DNA from: Aureococcus anophagefferens
Taxonomy: Eukaryota; Sar; Pelagophyceae; Pelagomonadales; Pelagomonadaceae
Assembly: GCF_000186865.1 (NCBI RefSeq)
Contig: NW_008705577.1
Span: 633,854 to 697,853, forward strand
Length of the DNA: 64,000 nt
Direction of reading: 5' to 3'
The position numbers and the translations under genes were made by a program. The notes under the pieces are model-generated. The model was given only the letters and a program-made list of their open reading frames with translations, ran no database searches and was not told the DNA's origin. Positions 1-9,148 of the stretch are shown piece after piece (position 1 is the first letter of the stretch; each line of letters starts with the position of its first letter).

Positions 1-70
1 CCCGGCGCTCCGCGGCGCCGCGCGGCGCGCGCCGGCGGGCGGCGGGCGCCACGTCGCCGCGACCTTCGCC

Positions 71-525
71 ATGCCCGGCCGCGGCCCGCCGAAGCCGCCC
101 CGGCCGCCGGCGCCGCGCAAGAAGCCCGCCGCGCGCGAGCCGTCGCCGTCGCCGCCGCCGCCGCCCGAGCGCGAGACGCAGCCGCCCGCGGCCGCGCCGC
201 CGCCGTCGCCGTCGCCGTCGCCCGCGGACTTCGCGCCGGAGTCGCGGTCGCCGTCGCCCGCGGCGCCCGAGTCGCGGCAAGCGGCGCCGGAGCGCCTCTT
301 CGGCGGCGGCCCGGCCGCCGCGCGCCGCGAGGCGCCCGCGCCCGCGGCGCCGCCGCCGTCGCCGACGCCGGATCCGCCGACGCAGTACGAGCACGCGCAG
401 GACGCGCACCCGCCGCCGCGGCCGACGAAGCCCGCGGCGTCGTCGCCCCTCGACTTCGACTCGGAGCCGTCGCGGCGCTTCGCGGGCACGGAGGAGGAGA
501 GCCCCTGGCTCCCGGACGCGCGCGG

Positions 526-561
<36 letters not shown>

Positions 562-1720
562 GGCGAGCTACACGGACGCGTCGCTCTGGAGCGGGCTCTC
601 GGCCGTCGTCCGCGACCACGGCCGCCTGCCCAAGGCGAAGATCGTCGCCAAGTTCATGGAGGCGCGGCCGTCGAGCGGCTTCACGCCCAAAGAGATCGCC
701 GCGCGCATCGGCCGGGAGGCGACCTACGACAAGGGCCGGCGCCGCTGGGTCCTCGACCGGACGCGCGCGCCCCTCGAGGAGAGCGACGTGTCGAACCTGA
801 CGACGGACGGGTCGCCCGAGCTCGACGTCGTCGTCGTCGCGGAGTCCGACGACTCGGAGCCGCCGCCGCCGCGGTCCGCGCGGAAGCGGCTCCGCCGCGG
901 CTCGGACCGCGCCGCCGCGCCGTCGCCCGAGGACTCGTCGCCGGACGACGACTCGCCGCCGCCCGCGCCGCGGCGCCGCCGCGTCGTCGTCGTCGAGTCG
1001 TCCGCGTCGTCCGCGGAGGCGCCGCCGCCGCCGCGGCGGTCGCCGCGCGCGCGGCCGTCCCAGGCCGAGGCCCCCGCGCCGCCGCCGCCGGAGGCCGACG
1101 ACGCGCCGGAGACGGAGTGGGAGGACAGCCGCTGCGCCCTCGACGACGACGACGACGACGACGAGGACGACGCGGACTCGTACGACGCGGCGCCGGCGCC
1201 GAGCCCGCCGAGCCCGGCCGCGGCGCCGCTCGCGCCGCCGCCGCCCGCGCCGGCGTCGCGGCGCCGCTCCGTCGACGACCCCTGGCCCAAGTACCCGCCG
1301 ACGAGCCCGCCCGACGAGGAGACGCCCGCGCGGCGGCCCGCGGGCGAGCGCGGCGGCTCGACGGCGACGGTGCCCGTCGTCTCCACGGCGTCGACGCCCG
1401 CGGCGCCGGCGCACAAGCGCGCCCGCGTCGCCGCCGCCGCGCCGACGCTCCTCCCCGCCGCCGTCCTCGACGTCACGGGCTTCTCCGAGCTCGACCGCCG
1501 CCTGTCGGGCACGACCGTGCTCCGCAACGCCATCGACATCTCCGCCGCCGCGTGGACGGGAGGCAAGCAGCGCGGCGGCTGGCAGACGCTCGCCGACGCC
1601 ACGGAGCACGGCACGAACGAGGCCGCGCGCAACGTCAACCGCATGGCCGAGTCCGTCCTCATGCTCCTCGGCTACGCGGACGACATCGAGGCCGCCGTCG
1701 TCGCCCGCGCCGCCGCCTGA
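71..1720 (+). CDS. Low-complexity Pro/Ala/Asp-rich protein, function unknown
   Basis: I do not recognise this 549-residue protein. The first 130 residues are Pro/Ala/Ser/Arg rich; acidic runs lie near residues 155-163 and 357-367. Two stretches look more ordered: residues about 165-235, with alternating hydrophobic and basic residues (a possible small DNA- or protein-binding fold), and the last 80 residues (from about 470), predicted helical with conserved-looking Trp and Gly. The frame is still open upstream of the ATG to the window edge, so the true start may lie outside the window, although the ATG at 71 has an acceptable context (GCC before it). Codon use (third-position G/C) matches the other genes, which supports it being coding. 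A nuclear or scaffold role is only a guess. Confidence 0.55.
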
Positions 1721-2347
1721 GCGCGCGCGCGCGCGAATCCCCCTCGCACCCCTCCCGTTCCCCGGCTTCTACGCGTCGCCTTCGAATGTTGCGCCGGGAG
1801 GGCTCCAATACGGGCGCCCCATCTCTCCGTATACGTCGCCGAGAGGCGTCAGTTGGCGTCGACGAGCGAGCCCGTGATCGAGAGCGCGAACGCGATGCGA
1901 GGCTGGGGCTCGAGGCGCGACCACGACGCCCGCCGGAGCGCCTCCTCCCTCCCGCGATCGGGCACCGGGGGGTGCGGGCACTCTACGTCCGCCGACGGCC
2001 GGGGCGCGGATCAAGAATCGCGCGGGCGGACGAACGATCCGATGTGAAGGCGCGAGGAAGGAGGCGGGCGGTGGGCGGAGGGGGGTCGCGAGGGCGCCGG
2101 CGCACGCGAGCAGGTTTGTCGCCACTTTCGCGGGTCGCCCGATCGCTGGTGCCAGCACCACCTCTGGCTCGCGAGGTGCGGGTCAATTCACGGCGCGGCA
2201 GGCCGTGGCCCCCTGCTTGGCGCCCGGCGCACCTGGCGCCTGCGCCGGGGCCCGTGGACCACGCGCACTCAAGGCGAACGTGCGTTAGATCAATAGAGGG
2301 GTGCTGTGCAAAAAAAGGGGGGGTCGACCAACCGGCGCCGTCGCGGA
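1721..2347. other. Intergenic, 627 bp, between convergent genes
   Basis: This stretch begins with a (GC)n run just after the stop codon of the upstream gene and ends at the stop codon of the HECT ligase on the other strand. Open frames on both strands have shadow-like, Arg-rich composition and no recognisable domain. An A7/G7 tract lies at about 2308-2322. I see no RNA gene or repeat. Confidence 0.5.
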
Positions 2348-4681
2348 CTAGTCCATGGTGAAGCCCGTCGCGTCCATGGCGATGAGGACCTTGAGGCCGG
2401 CCTCGAGCTCGGCGTAGGAGGAGTAGAGGGGGAGGTCGATGCGGTTGAAGCACGTGTGCGCGCGCGGGAAGCGGAGCTCGTTGCGCGGGAGCGACTGGAT
2501 GCAGAAGCGCTGGTACTTGCCGTCGTTGCGCTGGAGCGCGCGGAAGCCGTGGCAGGGCACGCGGCTCGAGCCCGTGCAGAACTGGAGGAGCTTGGAGCGG
2601 TCGGCGTCGTCGAGCTTGGCCACGGCCTTCCAGAACCAGGCGATGACGGCGTGCCGGTCGCCGCGGCGCCGGTACTCGCCCGCGTACTCCGTGTGCTTGG
2701 CCCAGTCGGCGACGTCGATCGTCGGCGAGCCGCACATGAGCAGCTCGAGCTCGTAGGCGTCGAAGACGGCGAGCAGGTCCGGCGGGAGCACGGAGTAGAC
2801 GCCCTTGGCCAGATGCCACGTCGCGTCCTTGTGCGCCTCGAGGACGTGGTGCCGCCAGAGCGCTTCCACGTAAGTCCGCTTGTTGCGGTCCGTGACCTTG
2901 ACGTCGCGGCCGCGCTCGCAGAGCTCGCGGATGGCCACGTTCGTGTCGAGGACGTAGGACACGGCGTCGACGTCGCGCGCCTCGCCGTCGTCGTCGTCGT
3001 CGCCGAGCGCGTCCGGGTCCGCGCCCCCGAAGGGGCAGGTCCGCGGCGTCGCCACGGAGAAGTCGAGGTCCAACGCGTCGACGCCGTCATTATGTAAAAG
3101 CCAGTCGAGGTTGCGGCACAAATCCGGGTCGAGGCACTCGAGGTCGTCGTACTCCAGGGGCGCGCCGACGAGCTGCTTGTAGAGCGGCAGGCTCAGGGGC
3201 GCCGCGACCGGAATGCGCTCGACGAGGGCCTTGGCCAGCAGGCGCCCCGCGAACTCGTAGAGCTCCCGCGCGCGCGGGTGGCCGCCGAGCTTGGCCGGCA
3301 GCGACGCCGACGCGTCGAAGACGAGGCCGCCGTCGCCCGCGGCCTGGCGGAAGACGCCGACGGCGGGGTCGAAGACGGCCTCGGACGCGAGGCCGAACCA
3401 CTCGCGCTCGATGCCGCCGACGTCGATGCCCGGCTCGTCGACGAACTGGACGCGCATCCACTGGCGGAGCGACCGCGGCTCGAGGCCGAGCACCTGGTGC
3501 ACGGAGTCCTCGAGCAGGCAGTGGCGCCGGATCTCGAGGCGCACGTAGCCCTCCGACGGCGCGCAGCGTAAATCTTCCAAACGCTTCTCGAGCCAGAGGT
3601 GCTTCTCGCGGAACGGCAGGCCCGCGACGCGATCCAATTCCTCCGCGCGCTCGCGCGCCGCGGCCTCCGCGGACGTCTGCCGCGGCGCCTCCTCGTCGGC
3701 GTCCTCCTCGTCCTCCTCCTCGTCGTCGTCGTCGCCCTCGGACAGCGCGCGCGCGCGCGCGGCGCGCGCGGCGAACGCGCCGAGCCGCGGCGCGGCGTCG
3801 CCGTCGTCGTCGCTCCGCGGCGCGGCGTCCCCGCGGCGCGCCCGGCGCCGCCGGCGGCCGCCGTCGCGCGCCGCGAGCACGGCGCTCGAGACGAACTGGG
3901 CGCCGAGGTTTCCGGGCTCCTCGGGCGACGCCGCCGCGCCCTCCGCGGGGACCAAAGCCGTCGCGCCCGGCGCGCGGTCGAGCAGCGCGTGGACGACGGC
4001 GCCGACGCAGCCGCGCGCGCCGGACGGCGCCGCGCCGCCGCAGTCGCCGTCGAGGCGCCACCGGGCGACGCCATGGTCGTCCAAAGCCCGCCGCCAGCGC
4101 CGCCGCCGCGCGGCGCGGCGCTGCCGCGCGTCGAGCGCGAGGAGCGGCGCCTCCGCGTCCTCCGCGTCCTTGCGGGACCCCTTGCGCCGCGGCGACCGGC
4201 TCGGCTTCTTCGCCTCGTCCTCCTTGGCCTCGTCGGGGACACTTAAACTGCGCTCGCTCGCGTAGCCCGCGCCGAGCCGCGCCTTGGCCTCCAATTCCCG
4301 GGCGCGCGGCCCCGTGCCGACGCGCTGGCTCAGGCCGCAGACGTCGCAGGCGCCCGACGACACGCGGTTCTCGAGGGCGCAGATGGGGCACCGCCAGCCG
4401 TCGCCGTCCCGGAAGACCGCCTCCGAGTCGGCCTCGTCGAGGAGCGGCTGCGTGAGCTCCGCCGACAGGTACCGGCCGCCGTAGCCGCTGAGCCGCCGCA
4501 GGCGCCGCACGATGCACGTCGAGAAGCAGCAGCACACGAGGCAGGCGAGCACCGCGAGGAAGAGGAAGGCCTCCTCGAGCTGGGGGTCGTCGTTGCCGCC
4601 GGGGGCGCCGTCGTCCATGGCGTCGTCGGTCTGGCCAGGCTGGAGCCGGCCCCGCAGGAAGCGCGCCGCGGCGAGCGACAT
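2348..4681 (-). CDS. Membrane-anchored HECT-type E3 ubiquitin ligase with RanBP2 zinc finger
   Basis: The product (about 777 residues from the ATG at 4681) should transfer ubiquitin from an E2 to substrates through a thioester on its own cysteine. The last 375 residues form a HECT domain: an N-lobe with the VDEPGIDVGGIEREWF-type motif, then the C-lobe ending HTCFNRIDLPLY, where Cys about 744 is the catalytic residue. Near residues 36-55 there is one very hydrophobic, Cys-rich segment that should span a membrane, and near 95-120 a W-x-C-x2-C-x10-C-x2-C RanBP2-type zinc finger, which often binds ubiquitin. The middle is acidic and Arg-rich low complexity. An alternative start is the ATG at 4619, just before the membrane segment. 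The frame stays open upstream to 4852. The domain family is certain, the start is not. Confidence 0.9.
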   Translation of the reverse strand: MSLAAARFLRGRLQPGQTDDAMDDGAPGGNDDPQLEEAFLFLAVLACLVCCCFSTCIVRRLRRLSGYGGRYLSAELTQPLLDEADSEAVFRDGDGWRCPICALENRVSSGACDVCGLSQRVGTGPRARELEAKARLGAGYASERSLSVPDEAKEDEAKKPSRSPRRKGSRKDAEDAEAPLLALDARQRRAARRRRWRRALDDHGVARWRLDGDCGGAAPSGARGCVGAVVHALLDRAPGATALVPAEGAAASPEEPGNLGAQFVSSAVLAARDGGRRRRRARRGDAAPRSDDDGDAAPRLGAFAARAARARALSEGDDDDEEEDEEDADEEAPRQTSAEAAARERAEELDRVAGLPFREKHLWLEKRLEDLRCAPSEGYVRLEIRRHCLLEDSVHQVLGLEPRSLRQWMRVQFVDEPGIDVGGIEREWFGLASEAVFDPAVGVFRQAAGDGGLVFDASASLPAKLGGHPRARELYEFAGRLLAKALVERIPVAAPLSLPLYKQLVGAPLEYDDLECLDPDLCRNLDWLLHNDGVDALDLDFSVATPRTCPFGGADPDALGDDDDDGEARDVDAVSYVLDTNVAIRELCERGRDVKVTDRNKRTYVEALWRHHVLEAHKDATWHLAKGVYSVLPPDLLAVFDAYELELLMCGSPTIDVADWAKHTEYAGEYRRRGDRHAVIAWFWKAVAKLDDADRSKLLQFCTGSSRVPCHGFRALQRNDGKYQRFCIQSLPRNELRFPRAHTCFNRIDLPLYSSYAELEAGLKVLIAMDATGFTMD

Positions 4682-4977
4682 GAGTCGTCGAGCGGTCGGT
4701 TTCGGCGCGCGGCAGGTGCGCTGGGGCCTCCGACGTGTGCCCCCGCCTCGCGCTCTGCCCGACGAGCTGCCGCTCTCCTCGGTGCGCCCGACGCACCGCT
4801 CCGCCAAATGGCAACCCTGGCAAAATCCGCAACGTACCGTGCGCGAGCGCATCTGCGCGACGCGAGACGTGGGTTCTTTACTGGGATCGGGAGGGGGTTG
4901 GGTGCGGTGCGCGCGCCCGGCTTCGGGCGGCGCGCGGCGGCGCGGGCGCCCGGTGCTTGTCCGGCGCGGCCGCGGCG

Positions 4978-5547
4978 CTACGTGCCCGGCGGCCGCGGCG
5001 GCGGCGGCGGCATGCCGAGGCCCATGCCCGGCGGCGGCGGCGGGTAGCCGGGCGCGCCCGGCGGCGGCGGCATGCCGGCCATGCCCGGGGGCATGCCCCG
5101 GCCGTAGGCCTGGCCGGGCGCCTGCGCGGCCATGATCGACGCGCCCGGCCCGCCGATGCCGCGGACGGGGCCCGCGAGGCCCAGCGGCGCGGCGCCGAGG
5201 GGCGCCGTCGGGAGCCCCCGCCCCGCCGCCCGCCCCATGCCCGGCCCGCCGACGACGGCCCGGAGGTCGTCCTCGGGCGGCGGCGGCCCTTCGACGGACA
5301 GGCTCACGACCATCTCGCCCCGCAGCAGCACGAGGCCGAGCGTGCGCTTCTCCTCGCGCTCCTCGGAGATGCCCACCGTGCCCTTCTTCGCCTTAATCTT
5401 GCGGTACTCCTCGCAGTCCGCGAGCACGAGGTTCATGTGCTTGTCGAACGCGAGGAACGTTCCCACGAGCGTCCGGCTGTCGGCGATGGTCACGCGCATG
5501 CGGTAGTTGATGTAGCTCAGCATCTTGCTTGACTTGGCCATGGCCAT
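4978..5547 (-). CDS. SNRPB: Small nuclear ribonucleoprotein-associated protein SmB/SmN
   Basis: This 189-residue protein is the SmB subunit of the seven-member Sm ring that assembles on U1, U2, U4 and U5 snRNAs in the spliceosome. The Sm1 motif covers residues about 18-47 ([15 protein letters not shown], then [14 protein letters not shown]) and the Sm2 motif about 88-105 ([16 protein letters not shown]). The C-terminal half is the usual Pro/Gly/Met-rich tail with PPPPGM-like repeats. The start at 5547 gives [10 protein letters not shown]; the second ATG at 5541 is equally possible. It is transcribed away from the ShKT-hydrolase gene, with 345 bp between the two starts. A complete Sm core fits a genome that depends on many introns. 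Confidence 0.95.
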   Translation of the reverse strand: MAMAKSSKMLSYINYRMRVTIADSRTLVGTFLAFDKHMNLVLADCEEYRKIKAKKGTVGISEEREEKRTLGLVLLRGEMVVSLSVEGPPPPEDDLRAVVGGPGMGRAAGRGLPTAPLGAAPLGLAGPVRGIGGPGASIMAAQAPGQAYGRGMPPGMAGMPPPPGAPGYPPPPPGMGLGMPPPPPRPPGT

Positions 5548-5892
5548 GGTGCCGTCGGGCGCGTCGCGCGCGCGCGGGGCGCGGCGGCGGACGGCTTGGC
5601 GGCGAGCGGCGCGCTCGCTAGTAGCGGCGGCGGCGCGCGGCGGCGAAAACGACGGTGTGCCGGCGCCTTCGCAGGCGCTCGGACGACCGCGGCGCGCGAC
5701 GAGAAGCGCGCAAGGAGGTGGTCGCGACGCGCACGGGCAAAGGCGAGGCGCGCAGTCGAGAGGGCCTCGACGACGGCGACTGTCGATCTCGGACTTTGAG
5801 CTCGCTATTTATTGATGGTGCTGTTATAGGACGATGCTGCCGCAAAGAGGAACGATGATTCTCTCGACCGATGCGGGCAGCGTCCAACGACG
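5548..5892. promoter_or_regulatory. Shared upstream region of two divergent genes
   Basis: This is 345 bp between the starts of SmB (minus strand) and the ShKT-hydrolase gene (plus strand), so it must hold both promoters and 5' untranslated regions. The right part (about 5797-5860) is AT-richer than the surroundings, with TATTTATT at 5808-5815. No known element was identified. Confidence 0.5.
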
Positions 5893-7227
5893 ATGAAGGC
5901 AGCGCTGCTCATACTGGTCTACGCCGCTGACGCCCAAAGCTCCTGCGCCGACAGCGCGTCGTGGCACAAGAGCGGCGCGCCGCAAAAGGACTGCGCCTGG
6001 GTCGCGAAGCTCGCGCCGGACCGCTGCGTGGCCAAGGCCGACGACGGCCGCCTCGGCTTCGAGGGCTGCCCCGCGAGCTGCGGGAACAACGCCGCCGCGT
6101 GCGCCGACGACGGCGCGTGGCACAAGCGCGACGACCCGTCGAAGGACTGCTTCTGGGTGAGCCGCTGGACGCCCGCGCGGTGCTGGGTCGTCGGCGCCGA
6201 CGCGACCTACGCGTTCCAGGGCTGCCGCGCGGCCTGCCGCGCCTGCGCGTCCGGCGCGTGCGCGTCGGCGTCCGACGCGACGGCCGCGCCGACGGCCGCG
6301 GCCGCGGCTTCGGTCTGGGAGGGCCTGCTCTTCCCCGCGGGCGCGCCGAACGACGGCGGCTTCGAGGGCCGCGCGGAGAACATCCGCCCGGGCGACGACG
6401 GCACGCGGCGCGCCTACAACGTCGACGCGCCGACGATCGCGTACTGGCCCGCGGCGGCGGCGGCGGCGGCCGCGGTCGTCGTCCTGCCCGGCGGCGGCTA
6501 CAAGAAGGTCGCCCTGGGCAAGGAGGGCGACCACGTCGCCGCCCGCCTCGCGTCGCGCCACGGCGTCGACTGCTTCGTCGTCAAGTACCGCGTGCCGTCG
6601 CGCGGCAGAGACGACGACGAGTGGCCGTCGGACGCGCCGCTCGCGGACGCGCAGCGCGCGCTGGCCCACGTGCGCGCCCGGGGCTACGCCGTCGTCGGCG
6701 TCGCCGGCTTCTCGGCCGGCGGCCACCTCGCGGCGCGCGTCGGCGCCGCGCGCGACCGGGCCTACGACCGCGTCGACGCCGTCGACGATTACGGCTTCGC
6801 GCCGGACTTTGTGTTTCTGGTCTACCCCCAGCGTCGAGCGACGGGGGTGCTTTTTCGCGTGAATTTCGCCTGGAGATGTGAAGAAATCCGACCCCGTCGC
6901 ACTTGGTAGGTCTACCCCTGGGAGCTCGCGGACGACAATGGCGAGGACGCCTTTAGCTTCGACCTGAACCGGGACTTCGACGACCTGTCGGGCTTCCCGC
7001 CGGCGTACCTCGCGCACGCGGCCGACGACGCGACGGCGCCCTACCTCAACTCGCTCGCGTTCTTCCACCACCTGCGCCAGGCCGGCGCCGGGCCCGCCAA
7101 GCTCGACGTCGTCCCGACGGGCGGCCACGGCTTCGGCGCGTGCTCGACGGGCGAGACGGGCGACGCGTGCGGCTGGACGGACCGCGCGTTCGCCTTCCTC
7201 CGGCGGGACGCGGGCCTGGCGGTTTAG
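5893..7227 (+). CDS. Secreted alpha/beta hydrolase with two N-terminal ShKT-like domains (one intron)
   Basis: Coding exons are 5893-6819 and 6910-7227, giving 414 residues. A signal peptide (about residues 1-17) is followed by two six-cysteine ShKT-like modules (about 18-65 and 70-115) and an alpha/beta-hydrolase domain of the BD-FAE/acetylesterase type: the oxyanion motif LPGGGY, the nucleophile elbow GFSAGG (Ser about 273) and a late TGGHGF histidine (about 382). It probably cleaves ester bonds on extracellular or cell-wall glycans. The ShKT modules may serve as protein- or carbohydrate-interaction domains; that is inference. Removing the 90-nt intron joins VFLV to YPWEL without a gap. The stop is TAG at 7225. 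The downstream gene on the other strand ends 20 bp away. Confidence 0.85.
6820..6909 (+). mobile_element. Family C introner-like intron, 90 nt, with perfect flanking duplication
   Basis: GTCTACCCC stands both at the start of the intron (6820) and at the start of the next exon (6910); with the preceding G the direct repeat is 10 bp. The intron starts with GT inside the first copy and ends TTGGTAG. Inside, GCGACGGGG near the left end and CCCCGTCGC near the right end form an imperfect inverted repeat. The last 30 bases resemble those of the first annexin intron (54749-54835), including the terminal CTTGGTAG. It contains an in-frame stop, so it has to be spliced for the C-terminal third of the hydrolase to be made. 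Confidence 0.75.
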
Positions 7228-7247
7228 GAGGAACATGCGCGGACGCC

Positions 7248-8396
7248 CTAGTCCGCCTTCTTCGACGCGCGGTTGAGCGTGACCTTGATCTTCTCGAGGA
7301 CGGCCTCGGACGTCGTCGCGCCGTCCTTGCGCACGCAGCGCATCGCCCAGTAGCCGTCCTCGTCGCAGGTCGGGAGGGTCTGGTCCAGTTCGAGGATCTC
7401 GTTGCAGGGCAGCGTCGGCATGGACGCGCGCGAGTAGACGGAGCAGAAGACGAGGTGGTCCGCGTGGATCTCCGCGTCGACCTTGAAGTTGAGCGCGTAG
7501 CCCGCGAACGTGGGCCCGTAGAGCCACTGCGTCTCCGGGTTGCCCACGGGCAGGTACTGCCAGCGCACGAAGTGCTCCGTGAAGAAGCGGCGGAAGCAGA
7601 GCAGGGGCCAGATGTAGAAGTGGAGCGCGAGGTGGTGCGCCCGCTGCGCCTTCCGGAGGTCGTAGTTGAAGGCGAGCTTGTCCTTGGAGAAGGTCGAGGG
7701 CTCCTTGTTGAGGAGCTCGCCGTCCATCCAGATCTTGGGCAGCGTCGCCTCCTTGGTGCCGTCGAAGAGGTAGGACCGGATCGCGAGCGAGAACTGCGTC
7801 GGGTACGGCGCCTTCGTCTCGACGGGGAACTCGAAGGTGTCGCCGCCGGTGGCGAGCTTGCCGCACTTGCCGATGGTGTCGCGGTTCATGTGGTTGCCGT
7901 AGGCGACGATCTGCCACGAGAAGCCCGGCGCCTTGACGTTCTCGACCGTGAGCGTCGTCTTCCGGCCCTTCGGCAGGATCGCGAGCGCGTTGACGTTCGT
8001 GTGCGTGTTCCAGCGCGGCCCGAAGAGCAGCGCGCCGACGATCGTCTTCTGCTCCATTTTGCCCTGGCCCAGCTTGAGGAAGAGCGTGTCCGTCCACTTG
8101 TCCGTCGCCAGGTTGATGCGCATCTTCGCGCCGATGGGCAGCAGCGCGCGCTGCATGCAGCAGTAGTAAAAGTAGGACAGCACGCAGAGGGGCAGCTCCA
8201 GCAGGCCCACGAGGATGGACACGCAGTCCCCGGGCTGCACGGCGTCGATGGTCGGCGGCATGGCCGCGTGGCTCGACGCCGTCAGCAGCTTGAGCAGGGG
8301 CTTCTGGACCGTGTAGAGGCCGATCCAGACGACGTAGGTCGGCAGGGCCATGCCCGCGTAGAACAGGGTCTGCCCGACGAGCAGGAGCTTCCCCAT
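7248..8396 (-). CDS. Predicted multi-pass membrane protein, family not recognised
   Basis: The product is 382 residues from the ATG at 8396 (MGKLLLVGQ); an in-frame ATG at 8468 would add 24 Ser/Pro-rich residues. Hydrophobic segments lie at about residues 5-30 (GQTLFYAGMALPTYVVWIGL), 60-85 (ILVGLLELPLCVLSYFYYCC) and 260-275 (FYIWPLLCF). The region between and after them is a mixed beta-rich domain with many Trp, Thr and charged residues that looks soluble. Dense aromatic content and good codon use show it is real. I cannot name the family. The start faces the Mpv17-family gene 122 bp away, so the two probably share a promoter region. Confidence 0.7.
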   Translation of the reverse strand: MGKLLLVGQTLFYAGMALPTYVVWIGLYTVQKPLLKLLTASSHAAMPPTIDAVQPGDCVSILVGLLELPLCVLSYFYYCCMQRALLPIGAKMRINLATDKWTDTLFLKLGQGKMEQKTIVGALLFGPRWNTHTNVNALAILPKGRKTTLTVENVKAPGFSWQIVAYGNHMNRDTIGKCGKLATGGDTFEFPVETKAPYPTQFSLAIRSYLFDGTKEATLPKIWMDGELLNKEPSTFSKDKLAFNYDLRKAQRAHHLALHFYIWPLLCFRRFFTEHFVRWQYLPVGNPETQWLYGPTFAGYALNFKVDAEIHADHLVFCSVYSRASMPTLPCNEILELDQTLPTCDEDGYWAMRCVRKDGATTSEAVLEKIKVTLNRASKKAD

Positions 8397-8518
8397 GGCG
8401 TCAATCCCGGGGACGAGGATGGACGAGGACGATGGACGAGGACTCGGTGGCTGGCCAAGGCGAGCCATCCGAAAAAGTATCTTTTCAGCTTGGACCTTGC
8501 AGTTGTCCTTACTAAAAA

Positions 8519-9148
8519 ATGGTGGGCCTGGTCCGCGTGCTCGCCGCGCTGTCGGCGTCCTGCGGCGGGGCGAACCGCCTGGACGCGTGGGCGCGGGCGC
8601 GTCCGTTGCAGACGACGGCCGCGGCGGCGACGCTCCGCGGCGCCGTCGGGGACCTCGCGGCGCAGAAGCTCGAGCTGGCGCGGTCCGGCGACAGCGACGC
8701 GTCGCTGGACCGTCGGCGCCTCGTGTTGTACACGTCGTTCACGAACCTCGTGGCCGTCGTCTACGATCGCCCGCTCTACACTGGCCTCTTCCCGCGGTGG
8801 TTTCCGAGCGTCGTCGGCGGGCGGCGCGCCTGGGGCAACGTCGCCAGGGCCACGCTCGTCGACAACCTCGTCTGCTCGCCGTTGTTGTATTTCCCGCTGT
8901 TCTACGTCTTCAAGGACGTCGTCGTCGAGCGGTCGCGGGGCCTCGGCGGCGCGCTCCGCCACTACGCGCGCGAGCTGCCCGCGCAGCTGCCCGTCTGCTG
9001 GAGCTTCTGGATCCCGCTCACGGCGACGTCGCAGGCCTTCGTGCCCGTCCACCTGCGCATCCCCTACATCTCGCTCGCCGCCTGCGCCTGGGTCGGGATC
9101 CTGTCCACGGTCACCGCGGACCTCGACCGCGCGGCCTCGCAATCCTAG
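8519..9148 (+). CDS. Mpv17/PMP22 family membrane protein
   Basis: This 209-residue protein fits the Mpv17/PMP22 family of four-helix proteins in the inner mitochondrial membrane, peroxisome or plastid envelope. The typical features are a GD...QK-like segment near residues 44-50, a VDNLVCSPLLYFPLFY stretch (family: xDQxxxxPxxxxxxF), and the signature LPAQLPVCWSFWIPLTATSQ followed by FVPVHLRIPYISLAACAWVGILS (family: WPxxQxxNFxxVPxxxRxxxxxxxxxxWxxYLS). The substitution of T-A-T-S-Q for the more usual Q-x-x-N is a mild divergence. Its stop codon overlaps that of the convergent dioxygenase gene inside a CTAG palindrome at 9145-9148. Confidence 0.8.
   Translation: MVGLVRVLAALSASCGGANRLDAWARARPLQTTAAAATLRGAVGDLAAQKLELARSGDSDASLDRRRLVLYTSFTNLVAVVYDRPLYTGLFPRWFPSVVGGRRAWGNVARATLVDNLVCSPLLYFPLFYVFKDVVVERSRGLGGALRHYARELPAQLPVCWSFWIPLTATSQAFVPVHLRIPYISLAACAWVGILSTVTADLDRAASQS

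Noticed and set aside
5824..8097. Long open frame on the minus strand (over 700 codons) opposite the hydrolase and membrane-protein genes
   Set aside because: Arg/Ala/Gly-rich translation with no domain. In DNA this GC-rich, frames opposite real genes rarely meet stop codons.
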